Source: Pseudomonadota bacterium (GTDB lineage: Bacteria > Myxococcota_A > UBA796 > SXON01). From it: 37,416 nt of DNA. A program made the position numbers and the translations under genes. Location of the stretch: positions 1 through 37,416 of the forward strand of contig JAUXTN010000120.1 of NCBI GenBank assembly GCA_030684355.1, given 5' to 3'. Below are positions 20,951 through 29,465 of this stretch, piece by piece. The notes below the pieces were generated by a model. The model was not told the DNA's origin. It was given only the letters and a program-made list of their open reading frames with translations, and searched no databases. Numbering within the stretch: the stretch's first letter is position 1; every line of letters begins with the position of its first letter.

Positions 20951-23359
20951 ATGCCCCGCCTGCTCGCGCTCCTTGTCCTGACCGGCTGCAGCCGGCTCGT
21001 GGTCGACTTCGGCGCCAAGGACGACCCCGTCGACACCGGCCCCGTCGACACCGGGCCCGACGAGGTCGTCTCCGGCGGGCTGCGCGTCTCCCCCGCGTCG
21101 GCGGATCTCGGCATCCTCTTCGTCGGCGACATCGGCATCGCCATGTTCGAGGTCGAGAACGTCGGCACCGGCCCGCTCTCCATCACGACCGAGGTGGCGA
21201 GCGCGTTCTCCGACGCGTGGAGCTACACCCTCGTGGACGCCGCCCCCGCGGCCGGCGAGACCACCTCGCTGACCCTGACGCTCGCGCCCACCGTGTTCGG
21301 CGATCACGCCGCCGCCGTCACGCTCCGCGACACCGCGGGCTCCGAGGGCGTCGTGGTCCTCGACCTCACGGCGCTCGTGCAGGAGGACGCCGACGGCGAC
21401 GGCGCCGGGAGCCTCGCGAGCGGAGGCGCCGACTGCGACGACACGAATCCCGACGCCTACCCCGGCGCGTCGGAGACCTGGTACGACGGCGTCGACGGCG
21501 ACTGCGCCGGCGGCGACGACTACGACCAGGACGGCGACGGCGTGCAGCTCGAGTCCGACTGCGACGACACCGACCCCGAGGTGTACCCGGGCGCCGAGGA
21601 GACCTGGTACGACGGGGTGGACGGCGACTGCGCGGGGGACGACGACTTCGACCAGGACGCCGACGGGGCCCCGCTCGACACCGATTGCGACGACACCGAC
21701 CCCACCGCGTTCCCCGGGGCGCCGGAGACCTGGTACGACGGCGTCGACAGCGACTGCGACGGGCAGAACGACTTCGACCAGGACCACGACTCCTACGAGG
21801 CCGGCGACGACTGCGACGACCTCCTCGCCACGACCTACCCGGGCGCGCCGGACCCCTGGTACGACGGCGTCGACAGCGACTGCGCGGGCAACGACGACGA
21901 CGACCAGGACTCCGACGGCGTGCCCGTCGCCACCGACTGCGACGACACCGACGCGACGATCGGCGCGCCCCTCACCGAGACCTGGAACGACCTCGACGAC
22001 GACTGCGACGGCATCGTGGACGAATTGGCCGTCGACTCCGTGAACGGCGGCGTGCTCTACGGCTCCTCGTCGAGCCTCGCGCTCGGTGCCAGCCACACGA
22101 TGGCCCTCGGCGGCGACATCGACGGGGACGGCGGGGACGACCTCATCGCGCTGAGCGCCGTCCCCGAGGAGGGCGCGGCCTGGGTTGTCGCGGGCACCGA
22201 CGCCATCGGTGCCTCCGGCCCGATCGACGGCTACGACACGGCGTTCCTGTTCGCGGACGAGTACCTCCCGCCCGCCTACATCTCCGGGCCGATGACCGAC
22301 CTCACCGGCGACAGCACCGACGACGTGCTCCTCAACGGCGTGAGCACCTACTACGGGGTCAGCTTCGTGGTCGACGGGGATGCCGCCGCGGGGGACCTCG
22401 ACCTCTACGACGACTACACCGCCTACGTGGAGGGCGACTCCGACTACGACATGCTGCGCTGGTCGGTCGGCGGGGACATCGACGGCGACGGGGTCTCCGA
22501 GCTGGTGGTCTCCGCGGTCTACGAGAGCTACAGCTACAGCAGCTACTACGCCGACTACTACGCGGGCAACGTGTCGATCTTCGGCGGCGGCGGCCTCGCG
22601 GGCGGCTACGACCTCAACGACGCCGACGACCAGATCTGGGGCGCGGACGACTACGATTACCTGGGTGCGAGCCTCGCGATCGCGGACGTGACGGGCGACG
22701 GCTACGGCGACATCCTCGCCGGGGCGCCGGGCAACGACGACGGCGCCACCAACGCGGGGGCGGTGTACGTGCTCCTCGGCGGCTCGTTGGCTTGGGTGAA
22801 CGACCGCGTGGACACCGCCGCCTACACCACGGTCACCGGCACCATCGGCTCCCAGGCGGTCGGCACCGACCCCCTCCCCACCCCGGGCGACCTCGACGGC
22901 GACGGCGCCTACGACCTCGCCCTGTCCGCCACGTCCAGCGGCAAGGCGTGGGTGTTCTTCGACCTCGTCGGGCTCTCGGGCGAGGTCGGCGTGACCGACG
23001 CCGACGCCATCTGGAGCGGCACCGCGAACAGCTTCACCACCTCGCTCGCGGCGGCCGCGGACCTCGACAACGACGGCATCGACGACCTCGCCATCGGCGC
23101 GAGCGGCGACGACACCGCGGCCGTGAACGCCGGCGCGGTGTACCTCTTCCTGGGCGGCGGCGCCTGGACGACCGCCATGACGAGCACCAACGCGGACGTC
23201 GGCATCTACGGCACGGCGGCGTCCGACTCGCTCGGCTCGGGGCTCGCCGCGGGCGGGGACCTCGACTCCGACGGCTCGGATGACCTCCTCATGGGCGCGA
23301 GCGGGGTGGACACGGTCGCGAGCGGTGGGGGGGCGGTGTACGTGATGTTGGGGCGGTAG
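20951..23359 (+). CDS. Lipoprotein with Ig-like domain, MopE-like repeats and FG-GAP propeller
   Basis: An 802-residue secreted protein. ATG 20951 follows a strong GGAGG site and starts a lipoprotein signal (LLALLVLTGC). A short (VDTGP)2 linker follows. Residues about 40-150 form a beta-sandwich like the choice-of-anchor D/HYDIN type (SPASADLGILFVGDIGIAMF, ENVGTGPLSI). Residues about 155-370 are five metal-binding-type repeats of a shorter kind than in the giant paralogues, each with ETWYDGVDGDCAG-like cores. Residues about 375-802 have seven FG-GAP-like calcium loops (GDIDGDGGDDL, DLTGDSTDDV, GDIDGDGVSEL, DVTGDGYGDI, GDLDGDGAYDL, DLDNDGIDDL, GDLDSDGSDDL), again a seven-blade propeller. Tyr-rich segment ESYSYSSYYADYYAGN lies in blade 3. 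Transcribed alone, convergent with the peroxidase gene. Confidence 0.88.
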   Translation: MPRLLALLVLTGCSRLVVDFGAKDDPVDTGPVDTGPDEVVSGGLRVSPASADLGILFVGDIGIAMFEVENVGTGPLSITTEVASAFSDAWSYTLVDAAPAAGETTSLTLTLAPTVFGDHAAAVTLRDTAGSEGVVVLDLTALVQEDADGDGAGSLASGGADCDDTNPDAYPGASETWYDGVDGDCAGGDDYDQDGDGVQLESDCDDTDPEVYPGAEETWYDGVDGDCAGDDDFDQDADGAPLDTDCDDTDPTAFPGAPETWYDGVDSDCDGQNDFDQDHDSYEAGDDCDDLLATTYPGAPDPWYDGVDSDCAGNDDDDQDSDGVPVATDCDDTDATIGAPLTETWNDLDDDCDGIVDELAVDSVNGGVLYGSSSSLALGASHTMALGGDIDGDGGDDLIALSAVPEEGAAWVVAGTDAIGASGPIDGYDTAFLFADEYLPPAYISGPMTDLTGDSTDDVLLNGVSTYYGVSFVVDGDAAAGDLDLYDDYTAYVEGDSDYDMLRWSVGGDIDGDGVSELVVSAVYESYSYSSYYADYYAGNVSIFGGGGLAGGYDLNDADDQIWGADDYDYLGASLAIADVTGDGYGDILAGAPGNDDGATNAGAVYVLLGGSLAWVNDRVDTAAYTTVTGTIGSQAVGTDPLPTPGDLDGDGAYDLALSATSSGKAWVFFDLVGLSGEVGVTDADAIWSGTANSFTTSLAAAADLDNDGIDDLAIGASGDDTAAVNAGAVYLFLGGGAWTTAMTSTNADVGIYGTAASDSLGSGLAAGGDLDSDGSDDLLMGASGVDTVASGGGAVYVMLGR

Positions 23360-23369
23360 GTAGAACGCA

Positions 23370-23401
23370 GTCGCCGCGATGGCACGAACCACCGCGGCGA
23401 C
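23370..23401. terminator. Bidirectional hairpin between convergent genes
   Basis: GTCGCCGCG (23370-23378) and CGCGGCGAC (23393-23401) are perfect arms, extended inwards by three further pairs past one mismatch. It starts ten bases after the plus-strand lipoprotein stop. A second GAGGG/CCCTC hairpin lies at about 23417-23440, closer to the convergent peroxidase gene. Confidence 0.6.
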
Positions 23402-23449
23402 GCTCACTTGGGAGGACGAGGGCGGCCGGGCCCCCCTCGCCTCAGACCG

Positions 23450-25549
23450 TCACTCGACCACGATGTACCCGCGCGCCAGGTGCAGGTTGTACTTGGCCTT
23501 CTTGAGCAGGGCGTTTCGCATGGACTGGTTGGACGTCTTGCTCGCGGTCTTCACGTAGTACATGGCGCGCTGGATCTCGCGGGACGCGTCCAGCGTGTAG
23601 ATGTTGCCCTCGTGCAGGACCTCGATGCCGTCCTGCATGTCGGCCAGCGCCGCCCGGATCTTGGGCTGGGCGTCGCGGAGCTGGTACTGGGTGATCGCGT
23701 CGTCGAGGAACGTGTCAGAGGCGCGGATGTTCTCCAGCACGTTGAGCGCGCGCAGGAACGCGGCGAGATCCTCGACCTCGCCGGGTTCGAACGCGATCCC
23801 TCCGACCGCGCGTCCGCCGGGCGAGCAGTTGAAGAAGGAGGTGCCGTAGAAGGCGACGGCCTCTTCCAACGTCTCCACGGCGTTGTTGTGGAAGAACGGC
23901 GGGGTGTCCGCCGCCTCGATGAGGGTCGGGATGTTGAAGGCGCCGTCGCCGAAACCGCCGCTTCCCGTCGGCTCCGTGGAGCAGTTGTGGATGGGGTTGG
24001 TCGGGAAGTCGACGACGCCGTTCTGATCGGCGTCGAAGAACGGGTTGAGCGGAGTCACCTGGTCGAACACCCGCCCGAAGCCGCCGTCGTGGGGGCGCGC
24101 GCCAAGGGTTTCGTCGAGCGGGAAGTTCTCCACACCCGTGTTGAGGTTGATGTTGGCCCCCGCCAACGGACCACCGAACGGGTGCTGGCCGATGTCGTTG
24201 GCGCCGGCGTTCTGGTGGCAGAACGCACACGCGCGCGCGTTGAACACCGCGCTCCCCGCGGTGACATCCGGGTTCTTGAAGGTCAGGCTCGCGAGGTCGA
24301 TGTCCTCCTGGCGCCCCAACGAGAGTTGGAAGGCCTCCATCGCATCCAGCTCGTCGATGGTCGCGAAGCGGAAGTCGTACCCCTCCTCGCGCGCCATCGT
24401 CTGCGGGAAGTGCTGCTGGATGGCGCCGTTCGCGAAGTCGCGGAGCGCGTCCGCGGAGGGCGTGGCCCCGTTGGTCGACCCGTCACCGCTCCACCCGACC
24501 ACCTCGAACTCCTCGCCCGAGTCGACGAAGAAGGCGGTCACGGACGTGGTCATGGCGAGCGTGTGCGGCACCGAGCGCATGTTGAACTTCGTCGGGGGCG
24601 CGCCCACCTGGTCGAACCCGTCCTGGTTCTCGCGGATGAGCGCGTGCTCCCGCATCAGCTCGGGATTCTCGAGGTCCGCCAGCGCGGGGTTGAACTCCGC
24701 GACGAAGAGCGGGTCGTACGCGGGGAGACGGGCGATGGAGTCCTGGTCGATCGTGAAGTTGTTCAGGGGCGGGTGACACGAGGCGCAGGTGCGCCCGTTC
24801 CCGTCGAAGGTCTCCTTGGTGAAGAGGAACTCGCCTTCCGCGATGAGGTCCTCCAGCGAGGGGGTGTAGAGGCTGCTCGCGGCCGCCTCGGCCGCAGGGG
24901 GGCCGAACGCGTAGGCCAGGCCGCTCTCGGGGGCGCGCGGCGCGTAGACCGCGAGCTGGGTGTCCTTCGACCGGTCGTGGAGCCGGTGGAACAGCGTGGA
25001 GTAGGCCACCAGCAAGGCGCCCTCGTCGGGCCGGACGCCGGCGCGTGTCACGACGGCAAGATCGATCGGCTGATCGGTGGGAAGCGCGGCATCCAGGCGC
25101 GCGACGCTGCCATTCGCGGTCAGCGAGCCCACCCACTCCATCCGGTCACCGGGGGAGGGTCGCGAGGTGCGGCCCTCGCCGGGGACGCTGCTCACCACCC
25201 AGAGATCGAGGGGGCCATCGGCGCCCACGACCCCGGCAGTCACGCGGCCGGCCACCAGGTCGAGCTTGACCTGGCCCCATGCCGCGGTGGGCTCGGACGA
25301 GAACGCCTCGGAGTGGCGCAGGTTCAAGACCCGTGCGCTGTCCCCGCCCGCGGCCTCATAGGCGGCCTCCCAACGTTGGTATCGGTCCGCCAACGCTCGG
25401 GCGCGGCTGGGCCCCGAGGTGACAGGGGCCGACGCGAGGCCCCCCTCCGGCGCGGCCGTCGGCGCGGACGAGTCCATGGCCGCATACGCTACGACGCCTC
25501 CCATCAACGCGGTGAGGCAAGAAAGGCCAACCAGGTTCCGGTGTCGCAA
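23450..25549 (-). CDS. Di-heme cytochrome c peroxidase-like protein with N-terminal extension
   Basis: A 699-residue exported protein. Two haem c motifs, CASCH (255-259) and CAFCH (441-445), lie in a region resembling the CcpA/MauG family, which reduces hydrogen peroxide or oxidises protein or small-molecule substrates in the periplasm. Family-like blocks include GEFLFTKETFDGNGRTCASC, NMRSVPHT, AGSAVFNARACAFCH, and NIPTLIEAADTPPFFHN before the C-terminal helical part. The N-terminus has a signal-like hydrophobic helix (LVGLSCLTALMGGVVAYAAM). About 200 extra residues of unknown fold precede the first haem domain, and about 80 mainly helical residues follow the last. TTG 25549 is accepted as the start because GGAG lies seven bases upstream and the signal helix follows directly. 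It is convergent with the MopE/FG-GAP lipoprotein. Confidence 0.87.
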   Translation of the reverse strand: MRHRNLVGLSCLTALMGGVVAYAAMDSSAPTAAPEGGLASAPVTSGPSRARALADRYQRWEAAYEAAGGDSARVLNLRHSEAFSSEPTAAWGQVKLDLVAGRVTAGVVGADGPLDLWVVSSVPGEGRTSRPSPGDRMEWVGSLTANGSVARLDAALPTDQPIDLAVVTRAGVRPDEGALLVAYSTLFHRLHDRSKDTQLAVYAPRAPESGLAYAFGPPAAEAAASSLYTPSLEDLIAEGEFLFTKETFDGNGRTCASCHPPLNNFTIDQDSIARLPAYDPLFVAEFNPALADLENPELMREHALIRENQDGFDQVGAPPTKFNMRSVPHTLAMTTSVTAFFVDSGEEFEVVGWSGDGSTNGATPSADALRDFANGAIQQHFPQTMAREEGYDFRFATIDELDAMEAFQLSLGRQEDIDLASLTFKNPDVTAGSAVFNARACAFCHQNAGANDIGQHPFGGPLAGANINLNTGVENFPLDETLGARPHDGGFGRVFDQVTPLNPFFDADQNGVVDFPTNPIHNCSTEPTGSGGFGDGAFNIPTLIEAADTPPFFHNNAVETLEEAVAFYGTSFFNCSPGGRAVGGIAFEPGEVEDLAAFLRALNVLENIRASDTFLDDAITQYQLRDAQPKIRAALADMQDGIEVLHEGNIYTLDASREIQRAMYYVKTASKTSNQSMRNALLKKAKYNLHLARGYIVVE

Positions 25550-25863
25550 AGAATCACTCCGGGTGGGTATGCCACCAACCAGGAGATGCAGCCGGACGGT
25601 GGGCCGTCAAACAGGGGAGGACCGGGTTGAAAGCGGCCGAGATGGAGCTACCGGGTCGGTCGTCGACGCGGGGTAGGGTCCGGCCAATGGTTACAGGGTG
25701 CTCACCGCAGTTCGAGATTGCGCATGGCCGACCTCCGGCCTGTGGGGCGGGATACCGGGAGCTCGGCGTGCGAATTCCCTGTCATTGATGTGCCCATGGC
25801 GCCTGTCCTCTCGGCGCCGGCCCCCTCCCCCACGCACCGGTCGCCCGAGATAACGGGCGCCCC
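25550..25863. other. Divergent intergenic region with a possible 23-codon leader ORF
   Basis: This region lies between the starts of the peroxidase gene (minus) and the rarD-like gene (plus), so it must contain both promoters; none is convincing by eye. A short frame from ATG 25796 (MAPVLSAPAPSPTHRSPEI...) ends at TGA 25865-25867 and overlaps the GTG start of the transporter as GTGA. A CGCCCG/CGGGCG hairpin lies at about 25838-25855, just before that start. No other feature is supported. Confidence 0.4.
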
Positions 25864-26793
25864 GTGACCGCTCCCCTCCCCGTGCCCGAAGCTCGCGCCC
25901 CCGCTACCGTCGGCGTGGCCTACGCCGCCGGCGCCTACCTCGCCTGGGGGCTCCTCCCGCTCTACTTCCGCGCCCTCCGGCACGTGCCCGCCACCGAGAT
26001 CCTCGCCCACCGCGTGATCTGGTCGGTCCTCTTCCTCGCGGGGGCGCTCACCCTCCTCCGCGGCTGGGGCTCCCTCCGGGCGGGGCGCCTGCGCGGCACC
26101 TGGGGCGTGTTCGCCACGACGACCGCCCTTCTCTCGGTCAATTGGCTCCTCTACATCTGGGCGATCAACAACGGGCGCGTCCTCCAGGCGAGCCTTGGCT
26201 ACTTCATCACGCCGCTCGTCAACGTGGTGCTCGGCGTCGTGGTCCTCGGTGAGCCCCTCACCCGCCCTCAGCGGGTCGCCGTGGGCCTCGCCGCGGCCGC
26301 CGTGGTCTTGCAGCTCGTCGGCGCGGGCACCATCCCGTGGATCTCGCTCGTCCTCGCCGGGAGCTTCGGCCTGTACGGCCTCCTCCGGAAGCGGCTCCAG
26401 GTGGACGCCGTGCCGGCCCTCCTCGTCGAGACGCTGCTGATGCTGCCGTTCGCGGCCGCGTGGCTCGGGTGGCTCGCCGTCCACGGCACGCTGACCTTCG
26501 CCCGGGGCGAGCTCCCCGGCGATCTCCGGAGCGACCTGCTCCTGGCCGCGACGGGCGTCGTCACCGCGGTGCCGCTCCTGTGCTTCGCCCAGGGGGCGCG
26601 CCGCCTTCGGCTCACCACGATGGGCCTCCTCCAGTACCTCGCGCCGATGTGCCAGTTCCTGCTCGCGGTGCTCGTCTTCGGCGAGGCCTTCACCTCCGCG
26701 CACGCGCTCACCTTCGGGCTCATCTGGGCGGCGCTCGTCGTGTACACGTTCGACACGGTGCGGCGGCTGCGTCGGCTCGTGCCCGCCGCCTGA
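25864..26793 (+). CDS. rarD: RarD-type EamA-family membrane transporter
   Basis: A 309-residue inner-membrane protein with about ten hydrophobic helices in two EamA-type halves. RarD signatures are GAYLAWGLLPLYFRALRHVP, the block HRVIWSVLF, SVNWLLYIWAINNGRVLQAS, GYFITPLVNV and LLQYLAPMCQFLLAV near the end. RarD was named from chloramphenicol-sensitivity studies; its natural substrate is uncertain. The GTG start at 25864 lacks a clear ribosome-binding site and overlaps a short upstream frame, which could mean translational coupling. The next gene on the strand is 83 bases away and unrelated in function. Confidence 0.9.
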   Translation: MTAPLPVPEARAPATVGVAYAAGAYLAWGLLPLYFRALRHVPATEILAHRVIWSVLFLAGALTLLRGWGSLRAGRLRGTWGVFATTTALLSVNWLLYIWAINNGRVLQASLGYFITPLVNVVLGVVVLGEPLTRPQRVAVGLAAAAVVLQLVGAGTIPWISLVLAGSFGLYGLLRKRLQVDAVPALLVETLLMLPFAAAWLGWLAVHGTLTFARGELPGDLRSDLLLAATGVVTAVPLLCFAQGARRLRLTTMGLLQYLAPMCQFLLAVLVFGEAFTSAHALTFGLIWAALVVYTFDTVRRLRRLVPAA

Positions 26794-26876
26794 GCGCCCA
26801 ACGCGTGAGCGCCCGCTGTGCGTCCGGCTCGTGCCCGGGAGCGGCCCTCCCGCCCCCCGGGCGTTAGCCTGCCGCG

Positions 26877-28169
26877 ATGCTGCCTCGCGCGACCTTCGCC
26901 CTGGCGGCGCTCCTGGCGGCCCTCGTGGAGAGCGGGTGCGGGGGCGCCGGCCTCGACGCCGTGCCGACCGCCGAGGTCGAGCAGGGCACCCTGTCCGTCG
27001 TGCTCGGCGTGCCGGGCGAGCTCGAAGCGGTCAAGTCCGAGAACGTGTCGGCGCCGAACGTGCGCGGGGGGCTGAAGATCACCTCCCTCGCCGAGGAGGG
27101 CACGCGGGTGAAGGCGGGGGATCTCCTCGTCGAGTTCGACCCCACCGACCTCGTGAAGGAGATGGAGCAGGCCGTCTCGCGGCTGCGGATCGCGCAGACG
27201 AAGATCGCGCAGAAGCAGGCCCAGCAGACCGTGAAGCTCGCGACCGCCCGCAACGAGGTGGTGAAGGCCGGCCTCGACAAGCAGCGCGCCGAGCTGCGGG
27301 TGACCGACTCGGAGACCGTGCCCCGCGTCGAGCGCGAGAGCGCCCGGCTCGACGTCGAGGAGTCGGGGCTCGCGGTGGGCCGGAGCGAGGCCGCCCTCCA
27401 GTCCGCGCAGCTCGAGGCCTCGGCGGAGCTGGAGCTCCTCCGCCTGGAGCAGGACGAGGCGCAGGCCAAGGTCGACCAGATCGAGCGGCAGCTCGGCCAG
27501 CTCGTCATCCGCGCGCCGGGCGAGGGCATCGTGCTGCTCACCGAGGCGTGGCGCGGGGGCAAGCGCGGCAAGGCCACCGTGGGGGACAGCGTGTGGCCCG
27601 GGAACGGCATCATGGAGCTCCCGGACCTCGCCGCGATGCGGGTCGAGGCGTGGGTCCACGAGGTCGACGCCACGCAGGTCGCCGTGGGGCAGACGGTGAG
27701 CGTCATCGTGGACGCGCGTCCCGACGCCCCGCTCGCCGGCACCGTCGAGCGCGTCAGCGACCTCGCGGTGAAGCGCAACGAGGAGAGCGAGGTCAAGCAC
27801 CTCGCCGTGACGATCGCGCTCCCGCAGGCCGACGGCGCGCTCAAGCCCGGCATGACCGTGCGCGCCGAGATCCGCGTGGCGGACGTGCCCGACGTGCTGA
27901 TGGTCCCGCGCGAGGCCGTGTTCTACAGCGGCGCCGAGAGCGTGGTCTACCGCCGGGGCCTCGGCGGCTGGAGCCGCGTGCCGGTCACGCTGGGGCGCAC
28001 CAACGACAGCCACGTCGTCGTGACCGCCGGCCTCGCCGTGGGGGACCGCGTCGCGCTCGTCGACCCCGACGCCCTCGAAGCCGGCAGCCGCCCCGGCGCC
28101 GCCGCCCCGGTCCCCACCGTCTCCGCGGGGGGCGCGCCCGCCGCCGCGGGGATCGTGCCGACGCCCTGA
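26877..28169 (+). CDS. MacA/HlyD-type periplasmic adaptor subunit
   Basis: A 430-residue protein with a hydrophobic N-terminus ending ALVESGCGG, probably a lipoprotein although Glu at position -3 is unusual. The layout is that of membrane-fusion adaptors: a split lipoyl half (GELEAVKSENVSAP, EEGTRVKAGDLLVEFDP), a long alpha-helical hairpin with heptad character at about 95-205 (many Gln, Glu, Arg, Lys), the second lipoyl half (LVIRAPGEGIVLL), then a beta-barrel (GQTVSVIVDARP) and a membrane-proximal domain (VLMVPREAVFY). Adaptors of this type connect an inner-membrane pump to an outer-membrane channel. The permease gene begins two bases after the stop, so the two are one operon. No outer-membrane TolC-like gene is in the window. 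Confidence 0.9.
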   Translation: MLPRATFALAALLAALVESGCGGAGLDAVPTAEVEQGTLSVVLGVPGELEAVKSENVSAPNVRGGLKITSLAEEGTRVKAGDLLVEFDPTDLVKEMEQAVSRLRIAQTKIAQKQAQQTVKLATARNEVVKAGLDKQRAELRVTDSETVPRVERESARLDVEESGLAVGRSEAALQSAQLEASAELELLRLEQDEAQAKVDQIERQLGQLVIRAPGEGIVLLTEAWRGGKRGKATVGDSVWPGNGIMELPDLAAMRVEAWVHEVDATQVAVGQTVSVIVDARPDAPLAGTVERVSDLAVKRNEESEVKHLAVTIALPQADGALKPGMTVRAEIRVADVPDVLMVPREAVFYSGAESVVYRRGLGGWSRVPVTLGRTNDSHVVVTAGLAVGDRVALVDPDALEAGSRPGAAAPVPTVSAGGAPAAAGIVPTP

Positions 28170-28171
28170 TC

Positions 28172-29419
28172 ATGTGGGACGTGCTGGTCGAAGGTTGGCA
28201 GGGCGTCACCACCCACCGGGTGCGCTCGTTCCTGTCGGGCCTCGGCATCCTCTTCGGCGTGGCCGCCATCATCGCCATCCTCGGCATCGGCGAGGGCGCG
28301 CGGCAGGAGCAGGAGCGGCTCATCGGGCAGCTCGGCATCCTCAACCTGCTCGTGCGCGACGTGACCTTCACCGACGACCAGGCCGAGGGCGAGGACAAGG
28401 CGCGCCGCGTGTCCCAGGGCCTCTCCCTCCGCGACGTGACCGCCTTGCGCGGCATCCTCCCGCAGGCCCAGCACGTCGGCGGCATGCGCATCCTGCCGAC
28501 CCTCGAGACCATCCCGCGCCTCCCCGAGGGTGAGGCCATCCGCGTCCTCGGCGCCGATCCCGACTGGCTCGCCGCGAAGGGGCTCATCCGCGTGGAGGGC
28601 CGCGGGCTCTCGGCGGAGGACGAGCGCTCGGTGGCGGCGGTGTGCCTCCTCGGCGGCACCGCGCGCGACCTCCTCTTCGGCGGCGAGGAGGCCGTCGGGT
28701 CGTGGGTGCGCGCCGGCAACGTGTGGCTCCACGTGGTCGGCGTGGTGGAGGAGTCCGGCCTCGGCCGGCGCCAGCGCTCGGAGCCCGGCGACCTCGACCG
28801 CCACGATCGCTCCGTCATCGTGCCCCTCGCCACGGCCCTCTCCCGGTGGGACCGCCCCTACGCCGAGCCCGAGCTCTCCGAGCTCATCGTGGCCGTGGGC
28901 GAGACCGCCCTCGTCGAGGGCCACGGCCTCGTCGCGTCCCGCGCCATCGCCCGCCTCCACCGCGACGCCGCGGACACCACCGTCGTCGTGCCCCTGCGCC
29001 TCCTGGAGCAGTCGCGCGCCCAGCAGCGCGTGTTCAACCTCGTGATGGGGATGATCGCCGGCATCTCGCTGCTCGTCGGCGGCATCGGCATCATGAACAT
29101 CCTCTTCGCGAGCGTGATGGAGCGCACCCGCGAGATCGGCATCCGCCTCGCCGTCGGGGCGACACCGCGGGACATCCAGGGGCTCTTCCTCGCGGAGAGC
29201 GCGCTGGTGAGCGGGATCGGCGGCGCCCTGGGGATCCTGGCGGGGGTGGCGCTCACCGCGGCGGTCGGCCGCTTCACCGGCTGGGCAACCGCCACGAGCA
29301 TCGAGGGGATCGTGCTCGCCGCGGGCCTCTCGATGATCGAGGGCCTCGTGTTCGGCTGGATCCCCGCGCGGCATGCGTCGCGGATGTCGCCCGCGATCGC
29401 CGTGCGGCACGCAGGGTGA
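28172..29419 (+). CDS. MacB-like ABC transporter permease without ATPase domain
   Basis: A 415-residue membrane protein. An N-terminal helix (LSGLGILFGVAAIIAILGIG) precedes a periplasmic domain of about 230 residues, followed by three helices of the FtsX/MacB type. The conserved segment GGIGIMNILFASVMERTREI and the following GIRLAVGATPRDIQ are diagnostic of the MacB permease core. In MacB the same chain carries an N-terminal ATP-binding cassette; here it is absent, and no separate ATPase gene follows or precedes, so an ATPase must come from elsewhere if the pump works. ATG 28172 is two bases after the adaptor's stop. A duplicated GGCACGCAGGGTGA overlaps and follows the stop. Confidence 0.9.
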   Translation: MWDVLVEGWQGVTTHRVRSFLSGLGILFGVAAIIAILGIGEGARQEQERLIGQLGILNLLVRDVTFTDDQAEGEDKARRVSQGLSLRDVTALRGILPQAQHVGGMRILPTLETIPRLPEGEAIRVLGADPDWLAAKGLIRVEGRGLSAEDERSVAAVCLLGGTARDLLFGGEEAVGSWVRAGNVWLHVVGVVEESGLGRRQRSEPGDLDRHDRSVIVPLATALSRWDRPYAEPELSELIVAVGETALVEGHGLVASRAIARLHRDAADTTVVVPLRLLEQSRAQQRVFNLVMGMIAGISLLVGGIGIMNILFASVMERTREIGIRLAVGATPRDIQGLFLAESALVSGIGGALGILAGVALTAAVGRFTGWATATSIEGIVLAAGLSMIEGLVFGWIPARHASRMSPAIAVRHAG

Positions 29420-29465
29420 GGCACGCAGGGTGAGGCACGGCGGATAAGGAGCGGCACGGTCGACC

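Noticed and set aside
25702..26703. Minus-strand Glu/Arg/Gly-rich protein opposite rarD
   Set aside because: Low-complexity antisense frame with no start signal; the plus strand encodes a clear RarD-type membrane protein.
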